DNA of 64,000 nt from Pyrococcus furiosus DSM 3638 (GTDB lineage: Archaea > Methanobacteriota_B > Thermococci > Thermococcales > Thermococcaceae), in contig NC_003413.1 of the NCBI RefSeq assembly GCF_000007305.1, forward strand, positions 1,235,318-1,299,317. The letters run 5' to 3'. Within the stretch, counting starts at the first letter, position 1, and every line of letters starts with the position of its first letter. Both the position numbers and the translations under genes were made by a program. The notes below the pieces were generated by a model that saw nothing but the letters and a program-made list of their open reading frames with translations, ran no database searches and was not told the origin of the DNA. Below are positions 17,287 through 25,328 of this stretch, in pieces.

Positions 17287-18525
17287 ATGATAATCGAGCT
17301 TGATGAGTTTACTAGGGTAGAGGGGAATGGAAAGGCAGAGATAGTAATTGAAAACGGTGAGGTTAAGGATGCTAGGGTAAAAATCGTAGAAGGCCCAAGG
17401 TTTTTTGAGATTTTGACCTTGGGAAGAGATTATTGGGATGTTCCAGATTTAGAGGCCAGAATATGCGCCATCTGTTACATAGCTCATTCGGTGGCCTCTG
17501 TTAGAGCAATAGAAAAGGCCCTAGGAATAGATGTTCCCGAGAGCGTGGAAAAGCTTAGGGAATTAGCTCTTTGGGGAGAGATAATTGAGAGCCATGCACT
17601 CCACCTCTACCTCCTTGCCCTCCCAGATGTCTTTGGCTACCCAGATGCTATTTCCATGATACCGAGGCATGGAGAGTTAGTTAAGGAAGGTTTGACAATA
17701 AAAGCGTTTGGAAATGCCATCAGAGAGCTAATTGGTGGGAGGGAAATTCACGGAATAAACATAAAGCCTGGAGGTTTTGGAAGGTATCCGAGTGAAGAGG
17801 AACTTGAAAAGATTGCCGAGCATTCAAAATCTTTAATAAAGTTTGCCAGGAGGATAGTTGGAATCTTCGCTTCCCAGGAGGCGGGAGGAGCTGTTGGTGA
17901 AGTTCTAATGGCTACTTCAGACTACTTGTGGGGTGATGAACTAATCATTAATGGAGAGAGAGTCCAATATTATGAAGTGGACGAGGTTCCAGTCGGATAC
18001 AGCTTTGCAAAGCACTCTTACTACAAAGGAAACCCCGTGTTTGTCGGTGCTCTTCCCAGGTTGCTCTTAAAGGGAGAGTCAATAGAAGGAGAAGCGGCGA
18101 GAATGTTGGAGGAGTATAGGGATAAGTTGGAGAGCAAGTATGTAATCTACAACAATCTGGCCCAGGCCATAGAACTTCTCTATGCCTTGGAGAGAGTTCC
18201 CCAATTAGTTGAAGAAATACTCAGTGAAGGCATTGAAAGAGGAAATGGTGAGATTTCCCAGGAGAGCGGAGAAGGAGTTGGATATGTGGAGGCCCCAAGG
18301 GGAGTCTTAGTTCACCACTACAGAATTGAGAACGGTAAAGTTGTGTGGTCAAATACAATAACTCCAACGGCATTCAACCAGCGCTTAATGGAGTTAAGCC
18401 TTCTAGAGGAGGCAAAGAGGCTTTATGGCTCTGAGTCTGAAGAAAATATGAAGAAGAGACTTGAGGTAATTGTAAGGGCCTTTGACCCGTGTATCTCCTG
18501 TTCAGTGCACTTCGTCAAGCTTTAA
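17287..18525 (+). CDS. shyA: Hydrogenase II alpha (large, Ni-Fe) subunit
   Basis: The catalytic subunit. The N-terminal L1 motif RICAICYIAHSVAS and the C-terminal L2 motif DPCISCSVHFVKL provide the four cysteines that bind Ni and Fe; further motifs are FTRVEGNGKAEI and GREIHGINIKPGGFGRYP. The residues after the last cysteine pair would be removed by a maturation protease in many homologues; here only SVHFVKL follows. Length 412 residues from ATG 17287, chosen because gaggtggtagtt precedes it. It reversibly reduces protons or oxidises H2 using NAD(P)(H), in the cytoplasm. The operon ends here; the converging thi operon overlaps by four bases. Confidence 0.94.
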   Translation: MIIELDEFTRVEGNGKAEIVIENGEVKDARVKIVEGPRFFEILTLGRDYWDVPDLEARICAICYIAHSVASVRAIEKALGIDVPESVEKLRELALWGEIIESHALHLYLLALPDVFGYPDAISMIPRHGELVKEGLTIKAFGNAIRELIGGREIHGINIKPGGFGRYPSEEELEKIAEHSKSLIKFARRIVGIFASQEAGGAVGEVLMATSDYLWGDELIINGERVQYYEVDEVPVGYSFAKHSYYKGNPVFVGALPRLLLKGESIEGEAARMLEEYRDKLESKYVIYNNLAQAIELLYALERVPQLVEEILSEGIERGNGEISQESGEGVGYVEAPRGVLVHHYRIENGKVVWSNTITPTAFNQRLMELSLLEEAKRLYGSESEENMKKRLEVIVRAFDPCISCSVHFVKL

Positions 18526-19877
18526 ATTAACATCTTTATTTTTTCAAGGACTTCCCTTGGATTTCTACCAAACACCAATATCATTGGCTCCTTTCCTACA
18601 TCCCCTAGGTGATAGATGATGTCGGGCCTTTCTTTTATCCTCTTTATCGCGGTCTCTATTCCCCAAGGTATCGTTGCTCCTTCTTTGGCCTTTATCTCCT
18701 CTGGTTCCTCTCTTCTATCGTAGAATGAAACTTTGAATCCCCTCTCCTGGGCTATCTCTATTATTTCTTCTATTATTTCTCTGGAGTATCTAATGTTTAT
18801 GGCACTCCTGTACTCTGGGTAGAATCTCATGTAAGTGAGGACAGCCCTAGCTAGGTGGTCGCTTGCTCCAAACTCAACAGGGCCCACGGCCTTTACTGAG
18901 TTTCCGTACTTGACGATTCTCCCCTTAACCCCCGCAACGTCTTTAGTGCTTCTGGCGTAGGGAAGTGGAAGTGAGTAGACGAAGTTAGTTCCCACCTCTG
19001 GAATTAGCCTTACTGGATTAATGCTTTCGAATTCTCTCACTGCATTCGTTAACTCTTCATAAATTCTCCACTTCTCTGCAGGAATCTCTATCCAAGCTGA
19101 TTGATTCACTGGGCAATGACCATGTCCTATCCTGTGGCCCATAGCTATGCCCAAGGTTATGAACTTCTTCGCAACTTCTATTGCCTCTTCTAATCCCAAA
19201 CCTTTCGCTAGGTTTGCTGTTATGGCAGCGGAGAAGCTACATCCAGTACCGTGAGTGCAACCTTCAACTTTTGGGGCTCTATACTCCCTAAAAGTTCCAT
19301 TGTGGTAGAGAACGTCAACTGCCTCCTCTCCCTCAATGTGTCCTCCCTTAACTATCACTGCCTCTGCTCCAGTTTCCTCTGCGATTTTCTTCGCAACTAT
19401 CTTTGCATCCTCAACGCTTCTAATTTTCATCCCGCTCAGCTTTTCTGCCTCGAACCTGTTTGGGGTTACAAGCGTTGCCAAGGGGAGAATGTACTTGATT
19501 AAAGCATCTACCGCGTCCTCTCTAAGGAGGGGAGCTCCGCTCTTAGCTATCATTACTGGATCAACTACGAGTGGAAAGTCGTAGTTTTTCACGGTCTTTG
19601 CCACTGCTTTAATTATCTCAGCATTGCTTAGCATTCCTGTCTTTGCGGCATCAACCCCTATATCTTCGGCCACGGCCCTTATCTGCTCTGCCACAACTTC
19701 TGGAGGAATATCGTGGATTGCCGTAACTGCTTGGGTGTTTTGGGCAGTAACTGAGGTTATGGCAACTAGGCCGTGGACTCCAAAGGCTGTAAAGGTTTTT
19801 AGATCCGCCTCAATTCCCGCTCCTCCACCACTATCGCTCCCAGCAATTGTGAGGGCAGTCTTCACTAACCTTTTCAT
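18522..19877 (-). CDS. thiDN: Bifunctional HMP/HMP-P kinase and thiamine phosphate synthase (ThiD-ThiN fusion)
   Basis: Residues 1-265 are ThiD: LTIAGSDSGGGAGIEADLKTF binds substrate, with VDPVMIAKSGAPLL and the phosphate-binding GCTHGTGCSFSAAITANLA. It phosphorylates hydroxymethylpyrimidine to HMP-PP. Residues about 270-451 are ThiN, a thiamine-phosphate synthase unrelated to ThiE in fold (SINPVRLIPEVGTNFVYSLP, GPVEFGASDHLARAVLTYMR). The fused form is typical of archaea. ThiE is also encoded next door, so two routes for joining HMP-PP and HET-P coexist or ThiN has a regulatory or salvage role. It is the last gene of the thi operon and overlaps thiE by four bases. Confidence 0.93.
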   Translation of the reverse strand: MKRLVKTALTIAGSDSGGGAGIEADLKTFTAFGVHGLVAITSVTAQNTQAVTAIHDIPPEVVAEQIRAVAEDIGVDAAKTGMLSNAEIIKAVAKTVKNYDFPLVVDPVMIAKSGAPLLREDAVDALIKYILPLATLVTPNRFEAEKLSGMKIRSVEDAKIVAKKIAEETGAEAVIVKGGHIEGEEAVDVLYHNGTFREYRAPKVEGCTHGTGCSFSAAITANLAKGLGLEEAIEVAKKFITLGIAMGHRIGHGHCPVNQSAWIEIPAEKWRIYEELTNAVREFESINPVRLIPEVGTNFVYSLPLPYARSTKDVAGVKGRIVKYGNSVKAVGPVEFGASDHLARAVLTYMRFYPEYRSAINIRYSREIIEEIIEIAQERGFKVSFYDRREEPEEIKAKEGATIPWGIETAIKRIKERPDIIYHLGDVGKEPMILVFGRNPREVLEKIKMLI

Positions 19878-20497
19878 CCTAAAACCTCCTCTACGATTTT
19901 TCTTAACTCCTCTGTAGCCTTTCTAACATCTTCAGCACCCATAACAGCGGATATTACGGCTATTCCGTCAACTCCAGTCTTGAGAACTTCTCTCGCATTA
20001 TCTTTATTTATTCCTCCTATTGCAACTACGGGAATTTTAACGCTCTCAACTATCTTTCTCAATCCCTCTAGGCCTATAACTCTCGCATCTTCCTTTGTCT
20101 TAGTTGGAAAGACGGAGCCAGCTCCTAAGTAGTCAGCTCCCTTTTTCTCAGCTTCCAGGGCCTCTTCAAGGGAGTATACAGATGCTCCTATAATTAGATT
20201 GGGTGCTATTTCCTTAGCTACTTCTATTGGCATGTCCTCGGGCCCCAGCTGAACTCCATCGGCATCGACAGCTAAAGCTACATCTACCCTATCATCGACG
20301 AAGAAAAGGGCGTCGTATTCCCTGGTTAATTGTCTTAAAGTCTTTCCAATCTCATACATTTCTCTTGTTGGGGCGTTCTTTATCCTCATCTGAATTGCAG
20401 TAGCCCCTCCTTCCAGGGCTTCCCTTACACTCTCAACTTCGGGCTTGAGTCTTCTGTCTGTTATAACGTAGAGCTTCAGCTTGTTCCTTAGGTTCAT
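19874..20497 (-). CDS. thiE: Thiamine phosphate synthase ThiE
   Basis: A 207-residue TIM barrel. KLKLYVITDRRL at the N-terminus, AIQMRIKNAPTREM, FFVDDRVDVALAVDADGVQLGPEDMP (pyrophosphate-Mg site) and the C-terminal VVAIGGINKDN phosphate grip are all standard for ThiE, which joins HMP-PP with HET-P to give thiamine monophosphate. The start ATG 20497 is behind ggtggtaaaagt and overlaps the thiM stop. All six genes of this leftward operon overlap or nearly overlap, showing a single transcript. Confidence 0.94.
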   Translation of the reverse strand: MNLRNKLKLYVITDRRLKPEVESVREALEGGATAIQMRIKNAPTREMYEIGKTLRQLTREYDALFFVDDRVDVALAVDADGVQLGPEDMPIEVAKEIAPNLIIGASVYSLEEALEAEKKGADYLGAGSVFPTKTKEDARVIGLEGLRKIVESVKIPVVAIGGINKDNAREVLKTGVDGIAVISAVMGAEDVRKATEELRKIVEEVLG

Positions 20498-21291
20498 ACT
20501 TTTACCACCTCAATTTTCTTTAGCCTTTCTACATCCTCTGGGGTTAGCAAGTAGAGCCAGTCGTAGAGCTTAGCATGGAAAGTTCCAGGGGCTTTTGCCT
20601 CTTCAGCTGCTTTTTCAGCTGCTACTTCAAAGACAACCAAGGATGAGACAGCTGAAGTTAGCGGATCATTTACTGCAACGAAGGCTCCAGTAAGTGCCGC
20701 TACTATACATCCTGTTCCCGTAACCCTTCCAAGAAGCTCGTGGCCATTATAGACTGCATAAACTCTTTTACCATCGCTTACATAGTCTACTTTACCAGTA
20801 ACGGCAACAATTGTGGAAAATTCCTCAGCTACAGCCAATGCCAATTCTTTTGCTCTCTCTGGGTCATATGTGGAGGAGTCCACTCCCCTAGTTTTTCCTT
20901 CCTCTCCTAGCAGAGCGGATATCTCTCCAAAGTTCCCCTTGACTATGGTAGCTCCTATTTTTAGTACCTCTAGAGCTGTCTTCGTCCTAAGTCTCGTTGC
21001 ACCGGCTCCTACTGGATCTAGTACAAGGGGTTTCCCATATTCTTTGGCTAGTTTTGCTGCTTTGATCATAGAATTTATCCAGAATTTGTCGAGAGTTCCG
21101 ATGTTCACGACTACTGAATCAGCAATCCTTACCATCTCTTCGAGCTCTTCTTCTGCATGTGCCATGACTGGAGATGCTCCAAGGGCAAGGAGAGCGTTCG
21201 CTGTGGTGTTCATAACTACGAAGTTTGTAATGTTGTGGACTAGGGGCTTTCTTTCCCTAACCTTAGCTAAGGCCTCCCCGACGCTAATCAT
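20494..21291 (-). CDS. thiM: Hydroxyethylthiazole kinase ThiM
   Basis: Ribokinase-fold enzyme of 265 residues that phosphorylates hydroxyethylthiazole. Motifs: PLVHNITNFVVMNTTANALLA near the N-terminus (thiazole site), PLVLDPVGAGATRLRT, and the anion-hole GRVTGTGCIVAALTGAF near the C-terminus with the catalytic cysteine position of the family. The ATG at 21291 follows gaggtggggaga; a GTG nine bases upstream lies within that ribosome binding site. Together with the transporter and TenA genes it indicates salvage of thiamine precursors rather than only de novo synthesis. Confidence 0.94.
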   Translation of the reverse strand: MISVGEALAKVRERKPLVHNITNFVVMNTTANALLALGASPVMAHAEEELEEMVRIADSVVVNIGTLDKFWINSMIKAAKLAKEYGKPLVLDPVGAGATRLRTKTALEVLKIGATIVKGNFGEISALLGEEGKTRGVDSSTYDPERAKELALAVAEEFSTIVAVTGKVDYVSDGKRVYAVYNGHELLGRVTGTGCIVAALTGAFVAVNDPLTSAVSSLVVFEVAAEKAAEEAKAPGTFHAKLYDWLYLLTPEDVERLKKIEVVKV

Positions 21292-22541
21292 TCTCCCCAC
21301 CTCTCAAGGAGGTAATATATTATGGCAGAGATCAAAAAGACTGGAATGCTTGCTCCTATTGAGTTGCCTAAATCGCTTAAGACTGGTACTTTCACTCCAA
21401 TTAAGGCCTCCATTGTGAGTCCCAGGTAGAGGAGGAACCCAATTAGCCAACTGATTATTCCTCTTACCTTGACTTTCCTATCTTCGAGGAGTGACTCAAC
21501 TTCATACCTTCCCTTATTTACAAGGAAGAAGTCCGTTATCATTATTGCAGCTAATGGGACGAATGCTCCTCCTATTAGCAGAAGGAAGGACTCGTACTTA
21601 TCTACTGGGAACACTAAGGCTAGCAGAGTTCCCAGGACACCAACCAATATTACCTGGGTTTTTGCGTTTGCTCTCGGGTTTATATTCTTCCACGTTATTG
21701 CTGCAGAATATATGTCCATGAAGGTTGTGTTCAATGTTGAGACAAGGACCATTAGCATAGCTGGAATTCCAAGGCCGTAAGTGGCTATTATGCTTATTGG
21801 ATCTGGTTGCTTAACAGCTATGTTGCTCAAGGCTCCCAGGAAGTAACAGAAGGCTGAACCGGCTAAGTGGCCGAGGTAAGTTCCCCAGGCTGCATCTCTC
21901 TCACTCTTCGCCATTCTTGAATAATCTGCTATCGTTGGAGCCCAGCTTAGGGGCATCGCTATTACAAGGTCGAGGGCTATTAACAATGGCAACCCTCCCT
22001 CTCCTGGCCTGTTCCAAAGTTCTGAGAATGAGTATTTGGAGAATATCACATAGAGAAGCCAAACGCTCAATATTCCCAGGAGGACTACTGAAAGCTTTTC
22101 AAGCCATCTCCATCTCTCAGGTCCAGAAAGGGTCCACAGTGTAACCAATATACCCAGTATCAATATCCATAACCTGTAAGTCCCTGGGAATATTACATCT
22201 AAGGCCTTTCCACCCACTATCAACATTATCGCTGTCCATCCTATGAGCTGGAGATAGTTCAAGATAGACGGTAGAACTGAACCTTTACCACCTAAGGGAG
22301 CCCTCGAGAGAACCATGGTTGGAAGTCCTGTTCTTTGCCCCTCTACAGCTATTAAGCTCATTACTGCATTTCCCAGGAGGTGGCCAAGGATTATAACAAG
22401 GAGGGCCTCTTTAAGCGAGAGATATGGGGTTAACAGTGCTCCGGCCCATATTACTGCTATTCCAAAATCAGCGCCAAACCATATTGAAAAGTTGCTCCAG
22501 AAGTCGAATATTCTCTCCTTAACAGGTTTAATATCATACAT
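21288..22541 (-). CDS. NCS1-family (cytosine permease-like) transporter, probably for a thiamine precursor
   Basis: A 417-residue integral membrane protein with about twelve hydrophobic segments: FSIWFGADFGIAVIWAGALL, LVIILGHLLGNAVMSLIAVEG, LLIALDLVIAMPLSW, FLLLIGGAFVPLAAIMITDFF and others. The sequence pattern (GADFG near the N-terminus, GLPTMVLSRAPLG loop) fits NCS1 permeases such as CodB/CytX. Because it sits between tenA and thiM in the thi operon, hydroxymethylpyrimidine or a related pyrimidine is the likely substrate; that is inferred from context. The start is ATG 22541 with ggaggtgaaggga; a start at 22556 lies upstream of that site. It overlaps both neighbours by a few bases. Confidence 0.85.
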   Translation of the reverse strand: MYDIKPVKERIFDFWSNFSIWFGADFGIAVIWAGALLTPYLSLKEALLVIILGHLLGNAVMSLIAVEGQRTGLPTMVLSRAPLGGKGSVLPSILNYLQLIGWTAIMLIVGGKALDVIFPGTYRLWILILGILVTLWTLSGPERWRWLEKLSVVLLGILSVWLLYVIFSKYSFSELWNRPGEGGLPLLIALDLVIAMPLSWAPTIADYSRMAKSERDAAWGTYLGHLAGSAFCYFLGALSNIAVKQPDPISIIATYGLGIPAMLMVLVSTLNTTFMDIYSAAITWKNINPRANAKTQVILVGVLGTLLALVFPVDKYESFLLLIGGAFVPLAAIMITDFFLVNKGRYEVESLLEDRKVKVRGIISWLIGFLLYLGLTMEALIGVKVPVLSDLGNSIGASIPVFLISAIIYYLLERWGE

Positions 22542-23172
22542 TCCCTTCACCTCCATAGGCTATATCCCAGAATATCAACTCGAACTTTGAAACCTCTTTA
22601 AACACTTCTCTTGCCCTCTCTTTCTCAAATTCTCCGTGCTTTTCGGCCAAAGAATTGAGAATTTTCTCAATCCTTTTTACATATTCTCCGAACTCCTGGG
22701 AACTCCAGTGGTTTATAAACTCTTGATATGGGCTTCTTTCCTTTAAATTTTCTCTGACCCATTTCCATGCTTCGTAATAAGCTTTTTCTTCGCAGTAAAG
22801 GGCTGTGAAGCCTTCTAGAAAGCTTCCCAGGGAGGCAACACTGAGGAGATAGTTTACATAGGATTTAGCCCTCCAGTCAATCTCTCCATTTAAAGAAATT
22901 CCCAATTCCTGGGCCTTTTTCTCAAACATCTCCAGCTCTTTTGAAATGTAGTATATTGACTCCGCGAAAAAGGGAAGAAGGTCATCGGGAGCTTTTGCCA
23001 TTAACAGTGCCATGAACCTTAGAGCATTCTTCACAAAATAGTAATCGTTGACCAGCCATTTCTCGAAATTCTCCTTTTTTATGGTATTTTCTGCCATCTC
23101 TATGAGAAATTTGTGAGGGAGGAACCTCCTCCATATATTCTCATTCTCTTTAATGAGCTCTTCAGAAAACAT
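22534..23172 (-). CDS. TenA-family thiaminase-like protein, TenA_E type
   Basis: An all-helical heme oxygenase-like fold protein of 212 residues, FSEELIKENENIWRRFLPH at the N-terminus and FELIFWDIAY at the C-terminus (the conserved acidic-Trp end of TenA). Where classical TenA has the catalytic cysteine in LLPCxW, this protein reads FTALYCEEKAYYEAW, so the nucleophile context differs and it belongs with the cysteine-shifted (TenA_E-like) group. TenA proteins hydrolyse degraded thiamine pyrimidines such as aminomethyl-HMP to HMP. Start ATG 23172 after ggaggggtggcg. It overlaps the first tenA by 11 bases. I recall a crystal structure of the P. furiosus protein PF1337. Confidence 0.88.
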   Translation of the reverse strand: MFSEELIKENENIWRRFLPHKFLIEMAENTIKKENFEKWLVNDYYFVKNALRFMALLMAKAPDDLLPFFAESIYYISKELEMFEKKAQELGISLNGEIDWRAKSYVNYLLSVASLGSFLEGFTALYCEEKAYYEAWKWVRENLKERSPYQEFINHWSSQEFGEYVKRIEKILNSLAEKHGEFEKERAREVFKEVSKFELIFWDIAYGGEGNV

Positions 23173-23806
23173 CGCCACCCCTCCAGGCCATATCCCAGAA
23201 CGCGAGCTCAAACTTGCTTCCAGTGATGAAGATTCTTTTAAGCTTCTCGTATTCTCCTCCCTGGGAATCTATTATTTCCCTCAGCCTTTTGACTAACTTC
23301 AGATATTCTTCGCTAAGGTAAACCTCCCCCCACTCGCGATAAATCTTTACTGGGTTTCTCTCCAGCTTTTCTCTATGGTATTCGGCAATCTCTGCATAAC
23401 TCCAAAAGCATGGAAGAAGAGCTGTCAACCCTTCAACCACACTTCCCCTGTAAGCAGTTGAGAGCATGAAGTCCATGTAGGCGGAGTTCACTAGGGTAGG
23501 CTCAACCTTAATCGCATCTTTGAGTGTAAAGCCAAGTTTATTTAGCAAGTCCTCATAGTTTTTCATCTCAGTTGTTATCTCAGCCCTTGCTAGCTCGAGT
23601 ATTTCTGCCATAAGGGGATATTCGGCTTTTGAGGCTATTACTGCCAAGGCTCTTGAGAGACCAACCAAATAGTTGAAGTCTTGAAGGATGTAGAACTTGA
23701 ACTTGTCAAGGGGAAGTGTTCCCTCGTAAAGCTGAGCTACAAAATCGTGCTTAAATATCTTTTCCCATATTTCAGTGGCCTCTTCTCTAAGCCTAGCCGT
23801 TATCAT
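23162..23806 (-). CDS. tenA: TenA-family aminopyrimidine aminohydrolase (cysteine type)
   Basis: 214 residues, first gene of the thi operon. It carries the classical TenA signature ALLPCFWSYAEIAEYH, whose cysteine is the nucleophile, and a C-terminal FELAFWDMAWRGG. It should hydrolyse aminomethyl-HMP or related pyrimidine breakdown products to HMP, feeding ThiD. ATG 23806 (MITARLREEATEIW) is chosen over an upstream ATG at 23869 because the extra 21 residues would cross the promoter TATA. The two different TenA types side by side suggest they handle different thiamine-derived compounds. Confidence 0.88.
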   Translation of the reverse strand: MITARLREEATEIWEKIFKHDFVAQLYEGTLPLDKFKFYILQDFNYLVGLSRALAVIASKAEYPLMAEILELARAEITTEMKNYEDLLNKLGFTLKDAIKVEPTLVNSAYMDFMLSTAYRGSVVEGLTALLPCFWSYAEIAEYHREKLERNPVKIYREWGEVYLSEEYLKLVKRLREIIDSQGGEYEKLKRIFITGSKFELAFWDMAWRGGDVF

Positions 23807-23834
23807 GTTTCTCCCTGTAATGTATCTTCCCCAA

Positions 23835-23880
23835 GTTTTTATAACTTTTTTGTTATATCCAAAAACCAAGTTATAAAAAC
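23835..23880 (-). promoter_or_regulatory. thi operon promoter with perfect 11-bp inverted repeats
   Basis: GTTTTTATAAC (23835-23845) and its exact reverse complement GTTATAAAAAC (23870-23880) flank 24 bp; a shorter ATAAC-6-GTTAT palindrome begins at 23841. On the minus strand the inner copy (gttataaaaac) doubles as the TATA element about 30 bp before the tenA start. The arrangement looks like paired operator half-sites of a thiamine-responsive repressor; the regulator is not identified. Confidence 0.5.
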
Positions 23881-23898
23881 GTGTAAAAAATAAAGAAT

Positions 23899-24570
23899 TT
23901 ACAAAGTTTCTCTGAAGAGGTCTCCAAAAGAAATTGAAATCTGGTTAATCTTGTTCCTTACGCTCCAAATGTCCTTAACTGGCTCAAATGTTAGTATATT
24001 CTTTTCTTGGTTTATCCTAACTACTGAGGTAGCAATATCCTCTAAGTAGTATAGGATTATTGGTTTTGTTGCTTTCAAGAGATTAGCTTCAATAAAGTAG
24101 AAGGCTGTCCTGTTCTCATTGTGTATGTAATTTTTAATTGAGTTAAGAAGCTTTGCTGTATCAATTAAATTATCAATTAAGATAAAAAATCTATCCAAAC
24201 CAAAGACTAAGTCTATAAATTTTTCCTTTGGTGACACATCCTCAAAACTTTTGCCATATTCTAGAAGATACCTTGAAATGTCGAAGTCAAATGGGATTCT
24301 CTTAACAACTCCCTTTCCTTCTTCACTTCCCCCAATTTTCAAAATTTTGATGTTCTCAGGCGTTTTTAATCCCAGCATCTCTAAGTGTTTTTTGTATATG
24401 GAGAACGTGTCAAGAACATCTTCGACAAGTATTGGTACATTTAGCTCTTCCCCAAGTTTGAATATTACGAAAAGAAGGGTCTCAACCCCAAGGTAAGAAT
24501 TGTTCTCTACCAATACTGTTTCCCCAAAAAGCTTATCCTTAACAAAATCATTAAGAAGTCGGAGTGTCAT
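23899..24570 (-). CDS. DUF257-family protein
   Basis: A 223-residue protein with the layout of DUF257, a family known mainly from Thermococcales: a first strand-loop region FGETVLVENNSYLGVETLLFVIFKLGEE, an acidic strand PILVEDVLDTFSIYKKHLEMLG, then a middle INLIDTAKLLNSIKN region and AFYFIEANLL. The overall alpha/beta pattern resembles a RecA-type P-loop fold without a Walker A lysine (GGSEEGKG is the closest glycine-rich stretch). The function is unknown. It is paralogous to the adjacent gene at 24567-25232 and overlaps it by four bases, so the two are probably expressed together and may form a heteromer. Confidence 0.75.
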   Translation of the reverse strand: MTLRLLNDFVKDKLFGETVLVENNSYLGVETLLFVIFKLGEELNVPILVEDVLDTFSIYKKHLEMLGLKTPENIKILKIGGSEEGKGVVKRIPFDFDISRYLLEYGKSFEDVSPKEKFIDLVFGLDRFFILIDNLIDTAKLLNSIKNYIHNENRTAFYFIEANLLKATKPIILYYLEDIATSVVRINQEKNILTFEPVKDIWSVRNKINQISISFGDLFRETL

Positions 24571-25232
24571 AGCTCATCCCCCACGTCAACTGTTATTTCA
24601 TTTCCCACTAACCTGGGATTCATGCACTTGAGAATCTTAACGTAGGCCGTTGAGTGAACCACTCTAACCTCTCCTATTAAGCTTGCAACTCTTTCAAATT
24701 CAAACTTGAGTAGTGGGTTTATGGAGTTAAGAAGGTTGACATTCATTATATAAAAGGCCTTTCTTTTCTTGTTTCCAAGGTACTTTTGAATGTCCATAAT
24801 GGAAAGATAAACTTCGAGAGGGTTTTTCATTATCATAAACAGCTTCTCGAGACCAAGTACAACGTTTATAAACTTTTCAATGTTTGAAAGTTGTTGAAGT
24901 CCTTTTTTGTACTCCTGGATATATATCCTGGGCTCCTCAACATCCTTTATGTGGGCTATAACGTTCCCAACCTTCTTCTTTCCTCCCGTCTTTATCACGT
25001 AAACATTTTTAGAATTTAGAATGTCCTCTCTTATCCCAAGAACTTTTAGGTGAGTTATTATAAGTGGGAACGTGTCAAAGTTATCATCTATAATTAGTGG
25101 GAGGTTTTTGGCCCTTGCATATTCGGCTATCTTTAGGAGAGCAAATTCGGGAATGAAGGAAGAGCTGTACTCTATAAGAGCTGTTTCGCCGAACCTTATT
25201 GAATCCATAAGTTCAAAAATAGTATCATTCAT
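24567..25232 (-). CDS. DUF257-family protein (paralogue of the next gene)
   Basis: 221 residues, with the same order of motifs as its downstream neighbour: FGETALIEYSSSFIPEFALLKIAEYA, PLIIDDNFDTFPLIITHLKVLGI, YVIKTGGKKKVGNVIAHI, GLEKLFMIMKNPLEVYLSI and KAFYIMNVNLLNSINPLLK. Overall identity with the neighbour is low, but segments align end to end, so this is an old tandem duplication. There is no signal peptide or membrane segment. The start at 25232 is followed upstream by an A/T-rich gap (25233-25328) containing a likely TATA. The function is not known for any family member. Confidence 0.75.
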   Translation of the reverse strand: MNDTIFELMDSIRFGETALIEYSSSFIPEFALLKIAEYARAKNLPLIIDDNFDTFPLIITHLKVLGIREDILNSKNVYVIKTGGKKKVGNVIAHIKDVEEPRIYIQEYKKGLQQLSNIEKFINVVLGLEKLFMIMKNPLEVYLSIMDIQKYLGNKKRKAFYIMNVNLLNSINPLLKFEFERVASLIGEVRVVHSTAYVKILKCMNPRLVGNEITVDVGDEL

Positions 25233-25328
25233 TACAATCCCCCAAGTAGAAGATTAAAGGAACTAGTATATATTCTTTATTATGTTTTAGCAAAAAGACA
25301 AAAGCGAGAGCAAGAAAAAAACAAAAGC

